A stretch of 64,000 bases of DNA from Anaerolineales bacterium (GCA_020634875.1 JACKAX010000014.1:1-64000), one strand, 5' to 3'. Positions 1-9,503 are shown, numbered from the stretch's first letter. Made by a program: numbers and translations. The notes: a model not told the origin generated them from the sequence alone.

Positions 1-1039
1 AGCCCCCAATCACTGAAAAGCGCAAGGTCGTTTGCTCGTACTCAAAAAAAGGAAAGTCATAGTCCGCATCTGGACCACATCCATCGGAAATATGGGGGTG
101 GGTGCCTTGATAACAACGCCAGCCCCAATTCTGGCCGCCACTATCTCCGGCAGGTTGAAAATTCACTTCTTCCCAACCATTTTCACCCACGTCGGCGATG
201 TACAAATCTCCGGTTAGCTGGTCAAAGCTAAAACGCCAGGGGTTTCGTGTGCCCATTTGCCAGATTTCGTTGCAGGTATCGGCCATGCCGACGAAGGGGT
301 TATTCGCCGGGACAGTGTAATTGCCGGTGGGTTCACAATCTGGGGGTAGACCTCCGCCGTCCACATCAATACGGAGCATTTTCCCTAATAAATCGCCCCC
401 GTATTGAGCGTGATTTTCCGGGTCGTCGGCATTGCCGCCATCACCCATCCCAATGTAAAGGTATCCATCCGGGCCGAAGTTAATATCCCCCCCATTGTGC
501 TCACCATAAGGCTGTTGGATAGAAATCAGAACGAGTTCACTGGCTGGGTTGGCAAGATTGGGGTCAGCGGAAACGGAGAAACGCGAAATCCGCGTATACA
601 GATTGGTTTCGGCGCCATAATCCGGGCAATCACTGATTGTGCAATAGGTGTAATTGACGTAAAAATAGCCGTTACTGGCAAAGTTAGGGTCAAAAGCCAG
701 CCCCAACAGCCCTTGCTCACTTCCAACACCGTATTCAACACGATCTGTAATATCGAGAAACGGCGTGCCCACAACGGTCCCATCCGGGCCAACAATGCGG
801 ATGATCCCTTCTTGTTCGACAACAAAAAGCCGGGAATCGCCTGCGTTGGCCAGACTCACTGGCTCGCTCAACCCTGTGGCAAAAAGTTCCAGTGAAATGT
901 CCGGAACCCCGCCTCCTGGCACGGCAGAAACCCCGGCCTGAGCGGTGGACAAAAGACTAGTCGCGAAGGCAAACAGGCCCACAAAAATCAACGTAATTAG
1001 CATGAGCCAGAAAAGAAACGGTTTTTTTTGAGATGTCAT
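1..1039 (-). CDS. Secreted glucose/sorbosone dehydrogenase-like beta-propeller, partial
   Basis: The reading frame begins at an ATG (1039) preceded by an AAGGAG ribosome site and runs off the left edge, so only about 346 codons are present and the C-terminus is missing. The first 35 residues form a Sec-type signal peptide with a long hydrophobic core. The mature part shows the propeller signatures of PQQ-dependent sugar dehydrogenase relatives: GLLGLAFD, FYVNYT, HNGGDINFGPDGYLYIG, GKMLRIDVDG, RNPWRFSFD and LYIADVGENGWEEV. It closely resembles both halves of the next gene, so the two probably arose by duplication. Family knowledge suggests a calcium-binding extracellular propeller that may oxidise sugars with PQQ; substrate and cofactor cannot be read from sequence. 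Confidence 0.85.
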   Translation of the reverse strand, partial: MTSQKKPFLFWLMLITLIFVGLFAFATSLLSTAQAGVSAVPGGGVPDISLELFATGLSEPVSLANAGDSRLFVVEQEGIIRIVGPDGTVVGTPFLDITDRVEYGVGSEQGLLGLAFDPNFASNGYFYVNYTYCTISDCPDYGAETNLYTRISRFSVSADPNLANPASELVLISIQQPYGEHNGGDINFGPDGYLYIGMGDGGNADDPENHAQYGGDLLGKMLRIDVDGGGLPPDCEPTGNYTVPANNPFVGMADTCNEIWQMGTRNPWRFSFDQLTGDLYIADVGENGWEEVNFQPAGDSGGQNWGWRCYQGTHPHISDGCGPDADYDFPFFEYEQTTLRFSVIGG

Positions 1040-1100
1040 CAGCAACTCCTTAATTGGAATTAATTAACCAGGAGGAAAATACCTGAGTGGTTCACAGAAA

Positions 1101-1139
1101 ACAGGATGAGTGGGGGACTTAATCCCTCACCCATCCTGT
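1101..1139 (-). terminator. Hairpin terminator after the tandem-propeller gene
   Basis: An imperfect inverted repeat (ACAGGATG paired with CATCCTGT, with further pairing inside) is followed on the minus strand by TTTTC. It lies downstream of the gene ending at 1281 and upstream of the partial gene starting at 1039, so it probably separates the two transcripts. Confidence 0.55.
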
Positions 1140-1280
1140 TGGGAGCCATTTGGCTTTATGCAGTTATATCCCGTTTTTTACAGGAAAAACCAAAATGATG
1201 AGCAAAACCTGGGTTAGAAACGGGCTCAAATGCGTCGCGCCTAGCCCTGGCGTAATTTTCGGACATACTCTGAACATAGA

Positions 1281-3782
1281 TCATGGTTCTCTGTAAAGGA
1301 GCGGGAGAGTTAATTGGTAAGGCAATGCATAACAACTTCCAATTTCATTTCCGTAAAGATGATACAGAACCCCGGTTTGCATGTCCAAATCATACCCTAA
1401 TGCATAGAGTTCGCCATCATATCCCTGACCGAAGGAACTGATCTGTTTAGGCGTGGCCGTCAAGAACGTGACCTCACCATTTTCATCCATTCGCCAGAGA
1501 AGGCCAAAGACATAATCGGCGAAATAATACTGCCCGGCCATGTCACTGTAATTACAGCCCCGATACACATACCCCCCGACAATTGTAAACCCGACATTGT
1601 GATTGTACTCGTGGATAGGGAAGGTGTAATCCTCGGTACAGAGGGTAGAAGAATAATACGGACTTTCGCCGGAACCTTCATAGCAACTCCAACCATAGTT
1701 TTCGCCGCCGAGGCTAGTGTGATCTTGGAAATCTATTTCTTCCGTCACCCATTCGCCTACATCGCCGACGTAAAGGTCACCGGTCAGACTATCGAAACTA
1801 TATCGCCAGGGATTGCGGAAACCTAACGCCCAGATTTCGTTACAGGTATCGGGATCGCTAGTGAAAGGATTATCCGTGGGAACTGTGTAAGGTCCACTCC
1901 CACAATCAGGAGCCTGTCCCCCACTGTGAACATCCAGCCGGAGCATCTTTCCCAACAGGGATTGCCGATCTTGCGCGTTACCCGGAACCCCACCATCTCC
2001 CACAGAGAAGTAGAGATACCCATCCGGGCCAAACGCCAACTCCCCGCCATTGTTCTCGTCCGAAGTGTTGGGATGTTGGATGGTTAGCATGATGACTTCG
2101 GTATTCGGGTCAATGGGTTGAAGCGGCACCGTAGCAGAGATCGTGCCGGAAACAGTAAAGCGCGAGAGGGTGACATCCCCATCCAGGTTGGTATAATGAG
2201 TATAGAGGTAGCCGTTTTCGGCAAAGTCTGGGTCAAAGGCAAAACTCAAAAAACCCTGTTCATAAAAACTTGTTCCCACTCGGTCGGTGATAACGAGTAA
2301 TGGTTCGGGCAGAATAGTGCCCTCAGAAGTGACTTCACGGATGATCCCGTGCCGCTCGGCAACGAACAGCCGATCATCTCCCGCGTTTTCGACATCCACA
2401 GGTTCATAGAAACCACTTGCAACCTCGGTGATGTTGATCGGGCGGGTAGGCGTCGGGGTCGGGGTATTTGTGGGGGTTTGGGTTGGGGTAGGTGTATCTG
2501 TCGAGGTGGGAGTTTGAGTCGGGGTAGGCGTAGCAGTGGGGGTAGTGTCAATGACATGATAAATTGTGCCCCCTTCTGCCGCTAGATAAATTTCGCCATC
2601 AACACCTCGCCCAAACGAGGTAAAGTAGCTTCCCATATCTCCTTGCAGAGTCACGTTCCACCCACCATCGTACACGGCCGTCCAAACATCCCCCGAACAG
2701 TAATCAGCAAAGATATAGTGCCCGTAAAAGTTCGGAAACTGGCTTCCTCGGTAAACATACCCGCCCGTAACCGAACAGCGCGTACTGGTGTGGACATATT
2801 CAAAGAAGGGGAAATCATAATTGCCGATAGGGCCGCATCCAGATGTGTTATAGGTGTGGTTGCCCTCATAACATCGCCACCCCCAGTTTTCCCCGCCGAG
2901 ACTGGTTGCAGGTTGGAAATCTACTTCTTCGTACAGATTTTGCCCGACATCCGCGATATACAAATCCCCGTTGGTGTCGAAACTATACCGCCAGGGATTC
3001 CGCAGCCCGTAAGCCCAAATTTCATCGCAGTTACCCCCTGCTCCGTCAGCGAGGGGATTGGTCGCCGGGATGGTGTAATTTTGGTTGACCATGCCGCACG
3101 CGTCCGGGGCTGAACCGCCACCATCCACGTCGATCCGCAAGAGTTTGCCTAACAGCACGGTCGTATTTTGGGCGTTGTTCCAGGGGTCCCCCCCACTACC
3201 GCCATCCCCCGTACCGATATAGAGGTAACCATCGTTCGGGCCAAAGGCCAACATGCCACCGTTATGATTCCAATCAGGTTGATCAATGACAATCATGATT
3301 TGTGCGCTGGCAGGGTTCGCGACATTGGGGTCAGCAGAAACTTGATAACGAGCAATGACGGTATCGCCATCCAGGGCAGCACTGGGATCGTCACGCGTGT
3401 AATTCACATAAAAATAGCCATTGTTAGTATAGTCAGGGTGAAAGGCCAGGCCAAGTAGCCCGCGTTCGTTGGGGCTATCCAAGACAATATCTGTAATATC
3501 TAAAAACGGTGTAGGGAGAACGGTGCCATCGGGCTGGACAATGCGAATTTTTCCAGCGCGTTCGATAACAAACAAACGTTGATCCCCCGCGTTCGTGACA
3601 AAAATAGGACTGCTCAACCCTGATGCAAAGGGGCTGATAGCAAGGTCAGGCGCTGCAGCACTTGCACTTTGTTGGGTGGCACGGGCCAAAGGGGTAAGAT
3701 GAAGAATGAGCGCAAAAACGCCTATGCAGGCGAGCGCTGTTAGAAGTAACCAGGTCGGAATACGGATGAGGCTTGATTTCAT
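1281..3782 (-). CDS. Secreted protein with two tandem glucose/sorbosone dehydrogenase propellers
   Basis: The protein has 833 residues. An N-terminal signal segment (about 10-35) is followed by a first propeller (about 45-405), a linker of repeated Thr-Pro dipeptides (about 410-450) and a second propeller (about 455-815). Both halves carry the family marks: HNGG or NNGG before a FGPNDGYLYIG-like strand, GKLLRIDVDGGG or GKMLRLDVHSGG, and RNPWRYSFD. The chain ends in LTLPLLYREP, similar to the end of another secreted protein here (YLPLIHR at the 16098 end). The ATG at 3782 has AAGGAA upstream. Most family members have one propeller; the duplicated layout with a Thr-Pro stalk suggests a surface-displayed protein. 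Activity and substrate are unproven. Confidence 0.85.
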   Translation of the reverse strand: MKSSLIRIPTWLLLTALACIGVFALILHLTPLARATQQSASAAAPDLAISPFASGLSSPIFVTNAGDQRLFVIERAGKIRIVQPDGTVLPTPFLDITDIVLDSPNERGLLGLAFHPDYTNNGYFYVNYTRDDPSAALDGDTVIARYQVSADPNVANPASAQIMIVIDQPDWNHNGGMLAFGPNDGYLYIGTGDGGSGGDPWNNAQNTTVLLGKLLRIDVDGGGSAPDACGMVNQNYTIPATNPLADGAGGNCDEIWAYGLRNPWRYSFDTNGDLYIADVGQNLYEEVDFQPATSLGGENWGWRCYEGNHTYNTSGCGPIGNYDFPFFEYVHTSTRCSVTGGYVYRGSQFPNFYGHYIFADYCSGDVWTAVYDGGWNVTLQGDMGSYFTSFGRGVDGEIYLAAEGGTIYHVIDTTPTATPTPTQTPTSTDTPTPTQTPTNTPTPTPTRPINITEVASGFYEPVDVENAGDDRLFVAERHGIIREVTSEGTILPEPLLVITDRVGTSFYEQGFLSFAFDPDFAENGYLYTHYTNLDGDVTLSRFTVSGTISATVPLQPIDPNTEVIMLTIQHPNTSDENNGGELAFGPDGYLYFSVGDGGVPGNAQDRQSLLGKMLRLDVHSGGQAPDCGSGPYTVPTDNPFTSDPDTCNEIWALGFRNPWRYSFDSLTGDLYVGDVGEWVTEEIDFQDHTSLGGENYGWSCYEGSGESPYYSSTLCTEDYTFPIHEYNHNVGFTIVGGYVYRGCNYSDMAGQYYFADYVFGLLWRMDENGEVTFLTATPKQISSFGQGYDGELYALGYDLDMQTGVLYHLYGNEIGSCYALPYQLTLPLLYREP

Positions 3783-3823
3783 GGGAAATTCCTTATGTAA
3801 ATTTGAAAATGCGAAGTCAGGGT

Positions 3824-4612
3824 CTATGAACGTTCAGAGGAACGTTCCCACCCACGCAGGCTTGCCAGGGTACGGTAATCCGTCAAATCAAGTTGAAGGG
3901 GAGTGATAGATATGTAATTCTGGGCCAGCGCGCCAAAATCCGTCCCGGCATCTGGCACCCCGGACGGGGCTGCACCGCCGATCCAAAAATACGGACGCCC
4001 GCGAGGATCCGTGCGGCGATCAAGTTGGTCGTTGTATACGCGCAACCCCTGGCGTGTGATTTGCCAGCCTTTGATTTCCGCTTCGGGCAGAAAAGGTACG
4101 TTGACGTTGAGGAGGGTGTTTTTCGGCAACCCTTCTTGCAATACGCGGACAGCGATTTCCCGTGCGGCGCGCGCGGCAGGCCTGTAGTCAGTTTCTCCGG
4201 GCGCGTGTTCGGGCGTATCCAGGGAGACGGCAATACCGGGGATACCGCCAATGACTGCTTCCATCGCCGCCGTTACGGTGCCTGAGTAGGTGACATCATG
4301 CCCGATGTTGGCATAGGGGTTGATGCCGGAGACCACCAAATCTACCGGTTCATCCAGGTATCCTAACAGGGCGAGGGCAACACAGTCGGAGGGCGCGCCG
4401 TCGCTCGCATACGCGGGGAGGACACCGGACAAAGTTACAGGTTTGACACGAAGGGGACGGTGTAAGGTTTTGACGTGGCCGCTGGCCGACCAGTTATGAT
4501 CGGGGGCCAGGATGGTAATTTTGGCGTCCGGGAGGCCTTGCATCTCTTGGGCAAGGGCCAGCAAACCAGGGGCCGTGACGCCGTCGTCGTTAGTGACAAG
4601 GATATGGGGCAT
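3824..4612 (-). CDS. surE: 5'/3'-nucleotidase SurE
   Basis: SurE removes the phosphate from nucleoside 5'- or 3'-monophosphates and is a metal-dependent cytoplasmic phosphatase linked to stress survival. The 262-residue product opens with PHILVTNDDG; Asp9 and Asp10 are metal ligands, and the usual partners are visible at WSASGH (Ser42) and SGINPYANIGHDVTYSG (Asn98). Length is normal for the family, with a slightly charged C-terminal tail. It sits 41 bases downstream of the tandem-propeller gene on the same strand but there is no obvious functional tie. No fusion or missing catalytic residue is seen. Confidence 0.95.
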   Translation of the reverse strand: MPHILVTNDDGVTAPGLLALAQEMQGLPDAKITILAPDHNWSASGHVKTLHRPLRVKPVTLSGVLPAYASDGAPSDCVALALLGYLDEPVDLVVSGINPYANIGHDVTYSGTVTAAMEAVIGGIPGIAVSLDTPEHAPGETDYRPAARAAREIAVRVLQEGLPKNTLLNVNVPFLPEAEIKGWQITRQGLRVYNDQLDRRTDPRGRPYFWIGGAAPSGVPDAGTDFGALAQNYISITPLQLDLTDYRTLASLRGWERSSERS

Positions 4613-4769
4613 GAGGATGAAAAAATGATATACGGAAGAATGAGTGGGGCGATTCGGCTTTCCGAGTCTCAGGGATGTGAACCCGTCTTTTCCATTATAA
4701 CCGGGGAGGGAAGTGAAGGTGGAGGCAGGAGGGCAACTCGTCTACCCTGCTTTTTTGCCAGATGTGAAG

Positions 4770-5573
4770 CTAGCTCCGGTTGCGGATGGTTTCTTTCAAG
4801 CGTTCTTGGGTTTCTTTGGGCAAGAGGTCCAGCACTTGACGGGTAATCCAGGCGATGCCAGGGTTGTCGCTGACGATGAGCACCTGATTGAGAAAGTGGG
4901 CTGTCTCGCGCGGGGAACGCCGGGCGAGTGCGTGGATGATGACAGCGAGGTGTCCGCGCAAAACCGGGTGGGCGTCAATCATCCGGGGAAGGAGCATCCG
5001 AAAGACCAGGGGAAGATTATCAAAGGCAGGGTTTTCGACGAGGGGCAGCAGGGCTTTTGCGCCAAGGGTTTGCAGTTCGATTTGCGGGGCCCCCAACCAG
5101 TCCCGCACAATTTCAATGATCAACCGAGGGTGTTGCTTTTGCAGGTTGACCAGGCCGGTTTTGAAGAATTCTTCCAGGATAGCTTCATCTGTTCGGGATG
5201 AAGGCCAGGTTTGGGCGCGGGTCAGGAACGGGGCTGGGTCATCGGCAGGAAGGAGACCTAACAAACGAACGGCAATTTGACGGCTTTCCAGGATATTTTT
5301 CTCCCAGAGAAGGTCGGCAAGGGCCAGGGCAGAGGCAGGGTCAGCATCGGCAAGCGGCGTGACCACCAGCACGATCTGGCGCATGACCGGGGGAGCAACC
5401 TTGTATGCGGGGAGAAGCGGTGCGGGCGCGCCTGTTTGGCCAGGGCGGCGTACCCGATCCGCGTACCGATCCAATAGTTTGTCCAGTTCATATACAAATC
5501 GGGCCGGTTCAGAGAAATAGGGCACAAGTTCGGCAGTTTCTTGTTTAAGCCGGGTGGGATTGATGGCAGGCAT
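4770..5573 (-). CDS. Helical-repeat protein of unknown function
   Basis: The 267-residue product is mostly amphipathic helix in repeated pairs, for example the stretches around ALALADLLW, LIIEIVRDWLGAP, LGAKALLPLVENP and GHLAVIIHALARRSP. This looks like a HEAT/ARM-type solenoid and recalls the DNA alkylation repair (AlkD-like) fold, but no catalytic residue set could be confirmed, so the resemblance is only structural. There is no signal peptide or membrane segment. Purine-rich ribosome sites are lacking before the ATG at 5573. It lies between surE and a LOG-family gene on the same strand. Confidence 0.7.
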   Translation of the reverse strand: MPAINPTRLKQETAELVPYFSEPARFVYELDKLLDRYADRVRRPGQTGAPAPLLPAYKVAPPVMRQIVLVVTPLADADPASALALADLLWEKNILESRQIAVRLLGLLPADDPAPFLTRAQTWPSSRTDEAILEEFFKTGLVNLQKQHPRLIIEIVRDWLGAPQIELQTLGAKALLPLVENPAFDNLPLVFRMLLPRMIDAHPVLRGHLAVIIHALARRSPRETAHFLNQVLIVSDNPGIAWITRQVLDLLPKETQERLKETIRNRS

Positions 5574-5633
5574 GAAAGGGGAAAGTGATAGGTGATAAGC
5601 GATGAAGTCAAATACTTATCACTGATCACTTCA

Positions 5634-6188
5634 TTAATCATTACTCGTCAACGCGCGCACCAATACCCTCACCGCCGCATCCACATCCTCTGCAAAGGCA
5701 ACGAGGCGTGCGTACTCCGGGCGGATAGAAGCGGCATGGACGGTGAGCATGGTCTCAAAAGTGGCGCGCCATTCAGGGCCGATCAGGATCAGCGGACGGG
5801 ATGAAAGAATGCCAACTTGCAAGTCACTCCAAAAGATGGCGATTTCTGCAAGCGTACCGATCCCGCCGGGGAGGGCGAGCGCAGCATCACAGGACTCGAC
5901 CAGGGTGTGGAGGCGGTCTTTGAGTGTAACCTTTTTCCACTCTTCTTGTACCCAGGGGTTGGCCTTAGCCTTCCGCCAGTTTTCGATTTCTTCGCACGTA
6001 ACACCGATGGTGTGCCCGCCCGCTTCAACGACTCCACGCGAAACGGCTTCCATTGTGCCCATATATCCACCGGTCAGGACAGTGAACCCCCGTTGACCGA
6101 GAAACGTGCCCAATCGCTGGGCTTGTTCGTACGCCGGTTCTCCCGGCCTTGGGTTCGATGCGCCAAAAACAGTGATTTGTTTGTTCAT
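5634..6188 (-). CDS. LOG-family (lysine decarboxylase-like) nucleotide phosphoribohydrolase
   Basis: The 184-residue product begins MNKQITVFGASNPRPGE and contains GGYMGTME (about 40-47) and the family signature PGGIGTLAE (107-115), which binds the nucleotide phosphate. LOG proteins release the base from nucleoside 5'-monophosphates (cytokinin riboside monophosphates in plants); the natural substrate in bacteria is often unknown. The frame extends upstream to 6341, but the extension is low-complexity and unlike the family, so the ATG at 6188 is preferred. It neighbours a MazG-like pyrophosphohydrolase, which may hint at a shared role in nucleotide housekeeping. Confidence 0.85.
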   Translation of the reverse strand: MNKQITVFGASNPRPGEPAYEQAQRLGTFLGQRGFTVLTGGYMGTMEAVSRGVVEAGGHTIGVTCEEIENWRKAKANPWVQEEWKKVTLKDRLHTLVESCDAALALPGGIGTLAEIAIFWSDLQVGILSSRPLILIGPEWRATFETMLTVHAASIRPEYARLVAFAEDVDAAVRVLVRALTSND

Positions 6189-6256
6189 GATTGATTGGTT
6201 TGTTGGTAAATTGATTTGTTGGTTTTTTGGTGGTACATCTTGACCTAACAAACCAA

Positions 6257-6571
6257 CTAGCCAACTTTTCCTTCGTCCCACTTCCTCGTATAGTTTCGCT
6301 CCAACTTTTTCAGCACCGCTTGCTCCAGGTCTATGTTGCAAATACTGGCAATTTGAAGGAGGTAGAGCGTCACGTCAGCCAGTTCGTCGGCGAGGGCTGG
6401 GACATCGGAAATTTCGCCGTCCCATTGAAAATGTTCGAGGACTTCTGCCGCTTCCAGGGTGAGGGAAATCGCGAGGTTGCGTGGGGTTTGAGGCCGCAGA
6501 CTGTCGGCATTATACCAGCCCTGTGCGCGCACAAAATCATGCATGGCTTGGGTGAGTTCGGAAATGTTCAT
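6257..6571 (-). CDS. MazG-like nucleotide pyrophosphohydrolase
   Basis: This 104-residue protein starts MNISELTQAMHDFVRAQGW and carries the all-alpha NTP-PPase motif: Glu residues in LTLEAAEVLEHFQW followed by ELADVTLYLL, which ligate magnesium. The family hydrolyses (d)NTPs to monophosphate and pyrophosphate and often cleans damaged nucleotides; the short single-domain form resembles the dCTPase/RS21-C6 group. An upstream in-frame ATG at 6685 would add a low-complexity tail, so 6571 is the chosen start. It precedes the LOG-family gene on the same strand, with 68 bases of repetitive TTGTTGGT-like sequence between them. Confidence 0.85.
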   Translation of the reverse strand: MNISELTQAMHDFVRAQGWYNADSLRPQTPRNLAISLTLEAAEVLEHFQWDGEISDVPALADELADVTLYLLQIASICNIDLEQAVLKKLERNYTRKWDEGKVG

Positions 6572-6735
6572 ATGTGGAGGCTCCGGGATAGGGAGGGGGA
6601 AGAAGGAAGAAGAGGTGAAAAGGTGAAAAGAGAATCTTGTAAGAATTAAAGGAATTTGAAGGAATTTTTTTTTAAGTTCCGACAAGTTCCCAGGAATCCC
6701 ATGAGTTCCCCGATTATACGTGGAATTTAATTCTT

Positions 6736-8187
6736 TTATTGTTGTTGAACAGTGGGAATACTAATCGGCTGCGTCTTGACGCGCCCAGTACGCGCTTGCC
6801 CCCGTTGGAGCGCGGCTTCGGCCCGTTGTGAGGCTCGTTGCAACTGCCACAGAATAAATCGGACGCGCTGGGACATAGACGTAGCAATATTCCACAAAAC
6901 CTTTGTCCCCAACTCCGCGTCATCTTCGGAGATTGCAAGCAAGCGTTCCCGGCTGAGACCAAGGATCGTAGCCCCATCTGCGCCGGTAATCAGATCGGCG
7001 GTTCGCAGCCCTTGATCGAGCATGGACAATTCCCCGGTCATTTGCCCCGGTTTAATCGTCGCGACCCGGTGCGGTTGTTTAGGCGTCACCCCTGGATTTT
7101 CCGGGTCCTGCCAAACTTCCACCGTCCCGGATTGAATAATGTACATCTCATTTCCTTCTTCGTCTTCGTTCACTATCGGCTTGTAGGGTGCTAAAACGCG
7201 CTGGCGCAGTTGCCCTGCCAGACGAGTACGCTGTGCCAGATTCATCCCCCGCCCGAGATCGGAATTTGCGAGGAATTGTGCCACTTCTTGAATCCGGGCC
7301 AGTTCCTCATCTTCCACTGGTACGTACAAAGCATCGGATGTTAGCGGCAAACCCAAAAAGGCAGCGACCAAACGCCGGGTTGTATCAGGTGCTTCAAAAT
7401 GGGGCCAGTGCCCAGACTTCGGCAAAATCCGCAAATCGGCCAAAGGCCACTCATCCGCAATAACGCCCGCATCACGCAATGGGACTGTATTATCTTCTGC
7501 CCCCCAAATGATTAATGAAGGAGTCTCAACCTTGTTCACCTTATCACTCAAATCGTTCTCTCGCATCGCCCGATAGCATTCCGCCCGCACCTTTCCCTGA
7601 CCGGGCCGGCGCGCATCTGCCCGTAAACGGTAATAATCCTGTTCAGTAATGTCCGTACGCTCGGCAAACGATGCCGGGCGCATGATCCGGTCCGTCACCC
7701 CCACAAAACTCCGTTCCACTACCGACACGAGCGAACTGGTCAGGCGAAAACGATCCAACATCGTCACCGGCGACACCGCTACATTGATAAATGTGGAAAG
7801 CACCCCCGTAATTGTCGGGTTGAGCAACACCATCCGCTCGATCAGGGTTGGCTCCTTCAACGCCATCGTCAGGCTAATCATCCCACCCATCGAGTGACCC
7901 ACCAGCACCACTGGGCGATCACTCAAGGCTTCCAACAGTTCAAGCAGCAGGTCCGCGTACCCATTGATCGAGGTCCGCTCAGGCAAGCGCGGCGATTTGC
8001 CATAACCGGGTAAATCCACAGAGATGCAATAAAACCGTTGGCTTAAGATGCCCATCAATGGGGTGAGCGCATAAGAAGAACTTGACCACCCATGAATGAG
8101 CAAGGCTATTTGGCGGTTTGGTTTTCCCGCAGTGATCGCATGAATCGGTTGTCCATCAACCTCGTAAATAACTTCGCCAGTTTCCAT
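6736..8187 (-). CDS. Alpha/beta hydrolase fused to a cyclic-nucleotide-binding domain
   Basis: The first 280 residues are an alpha/beta hydrolase: oxyanion motif LLIHGWSSSS, nucleophile elbow GHSMGG with Ser99, likely acid in IIWGAEDNTVP (about 240) and His in KSGHWPHFEAP (about 265). Residues about 320-450 form a cNMP-binding domain; its phosphate cassette GELSMLDQGLRTAD keeps the Glu and Arg that contact cAMP or cGMP in CRP/PKA. There is no signal peptide, so it should act in the cytoplasm. The arrangement suggests an esterase or similar hydrolase switched by a cyclic nucleotide. The substrate is unknown. A second cNMP fusion lies at 12909-15230. Confidence 0.88.
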   Translation of the reverse strand: METGEVIYEVDGQPIHAITAGKPNRQIALLIHGWSSSSYALTPLMGILSQRFYCISVDLPGYGKSPRLPERTSINGYADLLLELLEALSDRPVVLVGHSMGGMISLTMALKEPTLIERMVLLNPTITGVLSTFINVAVSPVTMLDRFRLTSSLVSVVERSFVGVTDRIMRPASFAERTDITEQDYYRLRADARRPGQGKVRAECYRAMRENDLSDKVNKVETPSLIIWGAEDNTVPLRDAGVIADEWPLADLRILPKSGHWPHFEAPDTTRRLVAAFLGLPLTSDALYVPVEDEELARIQEVAQFLANSDLGRGMNLAQRTRLAGQLRQRVLAPYKPIVNEDEEGNEMYIIQSGTVEVWQDPENPGVTPKQPHRVATIKPGQMTGELSMLDQGLRTADLITGADGATILGLSRERLLAISEDDAELGTKVLWNIATSMSQRVRFILWQLQRASQRAEAALQRGQARTGRVKTQPISIPTVQQQ

Positions 8188-8395
8188 AAGAATCGCTTAA
8201 CTAAAAACAAAAACCGAGTTTTTTTCCTAAAAACAGGAGACTTCTGCCGATAAAACCCTCTAAAAAGCAAGTTTTTTTCACTTAGAAAGTAAAAACTCGA
8301 TTTCTATGCCGAAGAACTGGTTTCAAGTTTACAACAATCCCCCCTTTCATGCAACTACCCTTGATTAGGATGAACGGTTTGATTATGAAACCGAA

Positions 8396-9490
8396 TCAAT
8401 CCGGCCAAACGCCACCCGCGCGCACAATACCCCCCTCAGGCACCTCAGCTTTGACCGTGGCGCCGTTACCGATCCGGGCACGTGCCCCCACGCGCACACC
8501 CAGATTCACCGTGACCCCCATCCCGACTAACGCTCCCACCCCTACTTTCACATCCCCTGCCAGGATCGCCCCCGGCGAGATGTTCGCATACGCATCTATT
8601 GCACACTCATGGGAGACAATCGCCCCCGTATTCACAATTACGCCAAACCCCACTTCCGCCTCGCTCCCTACATACGCGTGGGGAAACACTTGCGCCCCCG
8701 CGGCCAGCGTTGCGCTTGGCTCCACAAACGCCGTCGGATGCACCACCGCCGGACATACAAACCCGGCTTCCGCGATCCGTTGAAACACCTTCACCCGCAC
8801 GGCCACATTGCCGATCCCGCCCACCGCGTTGACTGCCTGCCGCACGCCTTGGGCTGCCAGTTCTGACAAAACTTCGCTCCCACCCAGCACCGGCACCCCC
8901 ATCACCATTTCTCCACGCGCCATCCCATCATCCACTACCCCAACAATCCGGTACGTTCGCAACGCGCGGAGCAGGTCAATGACCGCCTTCCCATGCCCCC
9001 CGCCTCCGTACACGATGATCGCCGCCGAGTCGAAAACACTGGCCGGAACGGGGAAATCCACCCGCGCGGGTGACGCCGCCATCCGTTCCACCATCTCGCG
9101 CGTGATCAGTGGGCCAACAGGGAGTGTACTCAGATCGAGGCCCTTCTCCCGCGCGAGATCCAACGCCGGGCGGGAAATCCGTACTCCATCGGGGAGCGGC
9201 GTTTCGCTTCCGGTCTCGCGCGGGGAGGGGGCCTCAGGCGGGGTCCAGTCCCGGTCGGGGGACAGGTAACAGAGCACGTCCCCCGCGTGGAGCGTGTCCC
9301 CCGCCTGAACGCGTAACCCGATCACATACCCGTCCGCTTCCGCGTACAACTCACTCGCGGATTTGGTCGTTTCCAGGGTGCAAAGCAGATCCCCTTGGGA
9401 AATCGTTTGCCCTTCGGCAATTTGCAAACTGGCAAGCAGGGCTTCGGGTTCGTTAGGGTTGAGAAGGGGGATGAGGACTTGAAAGGACAT
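8396..9490 (-). CDS. Lipoyl domain + E3-binding domain + NeuD/PglD-like acyltransferase fusion
   Basis: Residues 1-78 form a biotinyl/lipoyl domain with the attachment turn LETTKSASE (Lys43). Residues about 102-137 (VRISRPALDLAREKGLDLS) look like the peripheral subunit-binding domain of 2-oxo acid dehydrogenase E2 proteins. From about 155 a Rossmann-like head (YGGGGHGKAV) and a left-handed beta-helix of hexapeptide repeats follow, as in NeuD/PglD sugar N- or O-acyltransferases, with the likely catalytic His in GAIVSHECAID. Such proteins normally use acetyl-CoA to acylate sugars. Fusion to swinging-arm modules suggests that acyl groups may be delivered by lipoyl-lysine, which is an inference. 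A TATAAT box sits 7 bases before the ATG. Confidence 0.87.
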   Translation of the reverse strand: MSFQVLIPLLNPNEPEALLASLQIAEGQTISQGDLLCTLETTKSASELYAEADGYVIGLRVQAGDTLHAGDVLCYLSPDRDWTPPEAPSPRETGSETPLPDGVRISRPALDLAREKGLDLSTLPVGPLITREMVERMAASPARVDFPVPASVFDSAAIIVYGGGGHGKAVIDLLRALRTYRIVGVVDDGMARGEMVMGVPVLGGSEVLSELAAQGVRQAVNAVGGIGNVAVRVKVFQRIAEAGFVCPAVVHPTAFVEPSATLAAGAQVFPHAYVGSEAEVGFGVIVNTGAIVSHECAIDAYANISPGAILAGDVKVGVGALVGMGVTVNLGVRVGARARIGNGATVKAEVPEGGIVRAGGVWPD

Positions 9491-9497
9491 GGCGGCA

Positions 9498-9503
9498 ATT
9501 ATA
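9498..9503 (-). promoter_or_regulatory. -10 box TATAAT directly before the lipoyl-acyltransferase start
   Basis: A perfect TATAAT lies 7 bases upstream of the ATG at 9490 on the minus strand, so transcription would begin on or next to the start codon. No clear -35 or ribosome site is seen. This fits a leaderless mRNA. Confidence 0.55.
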
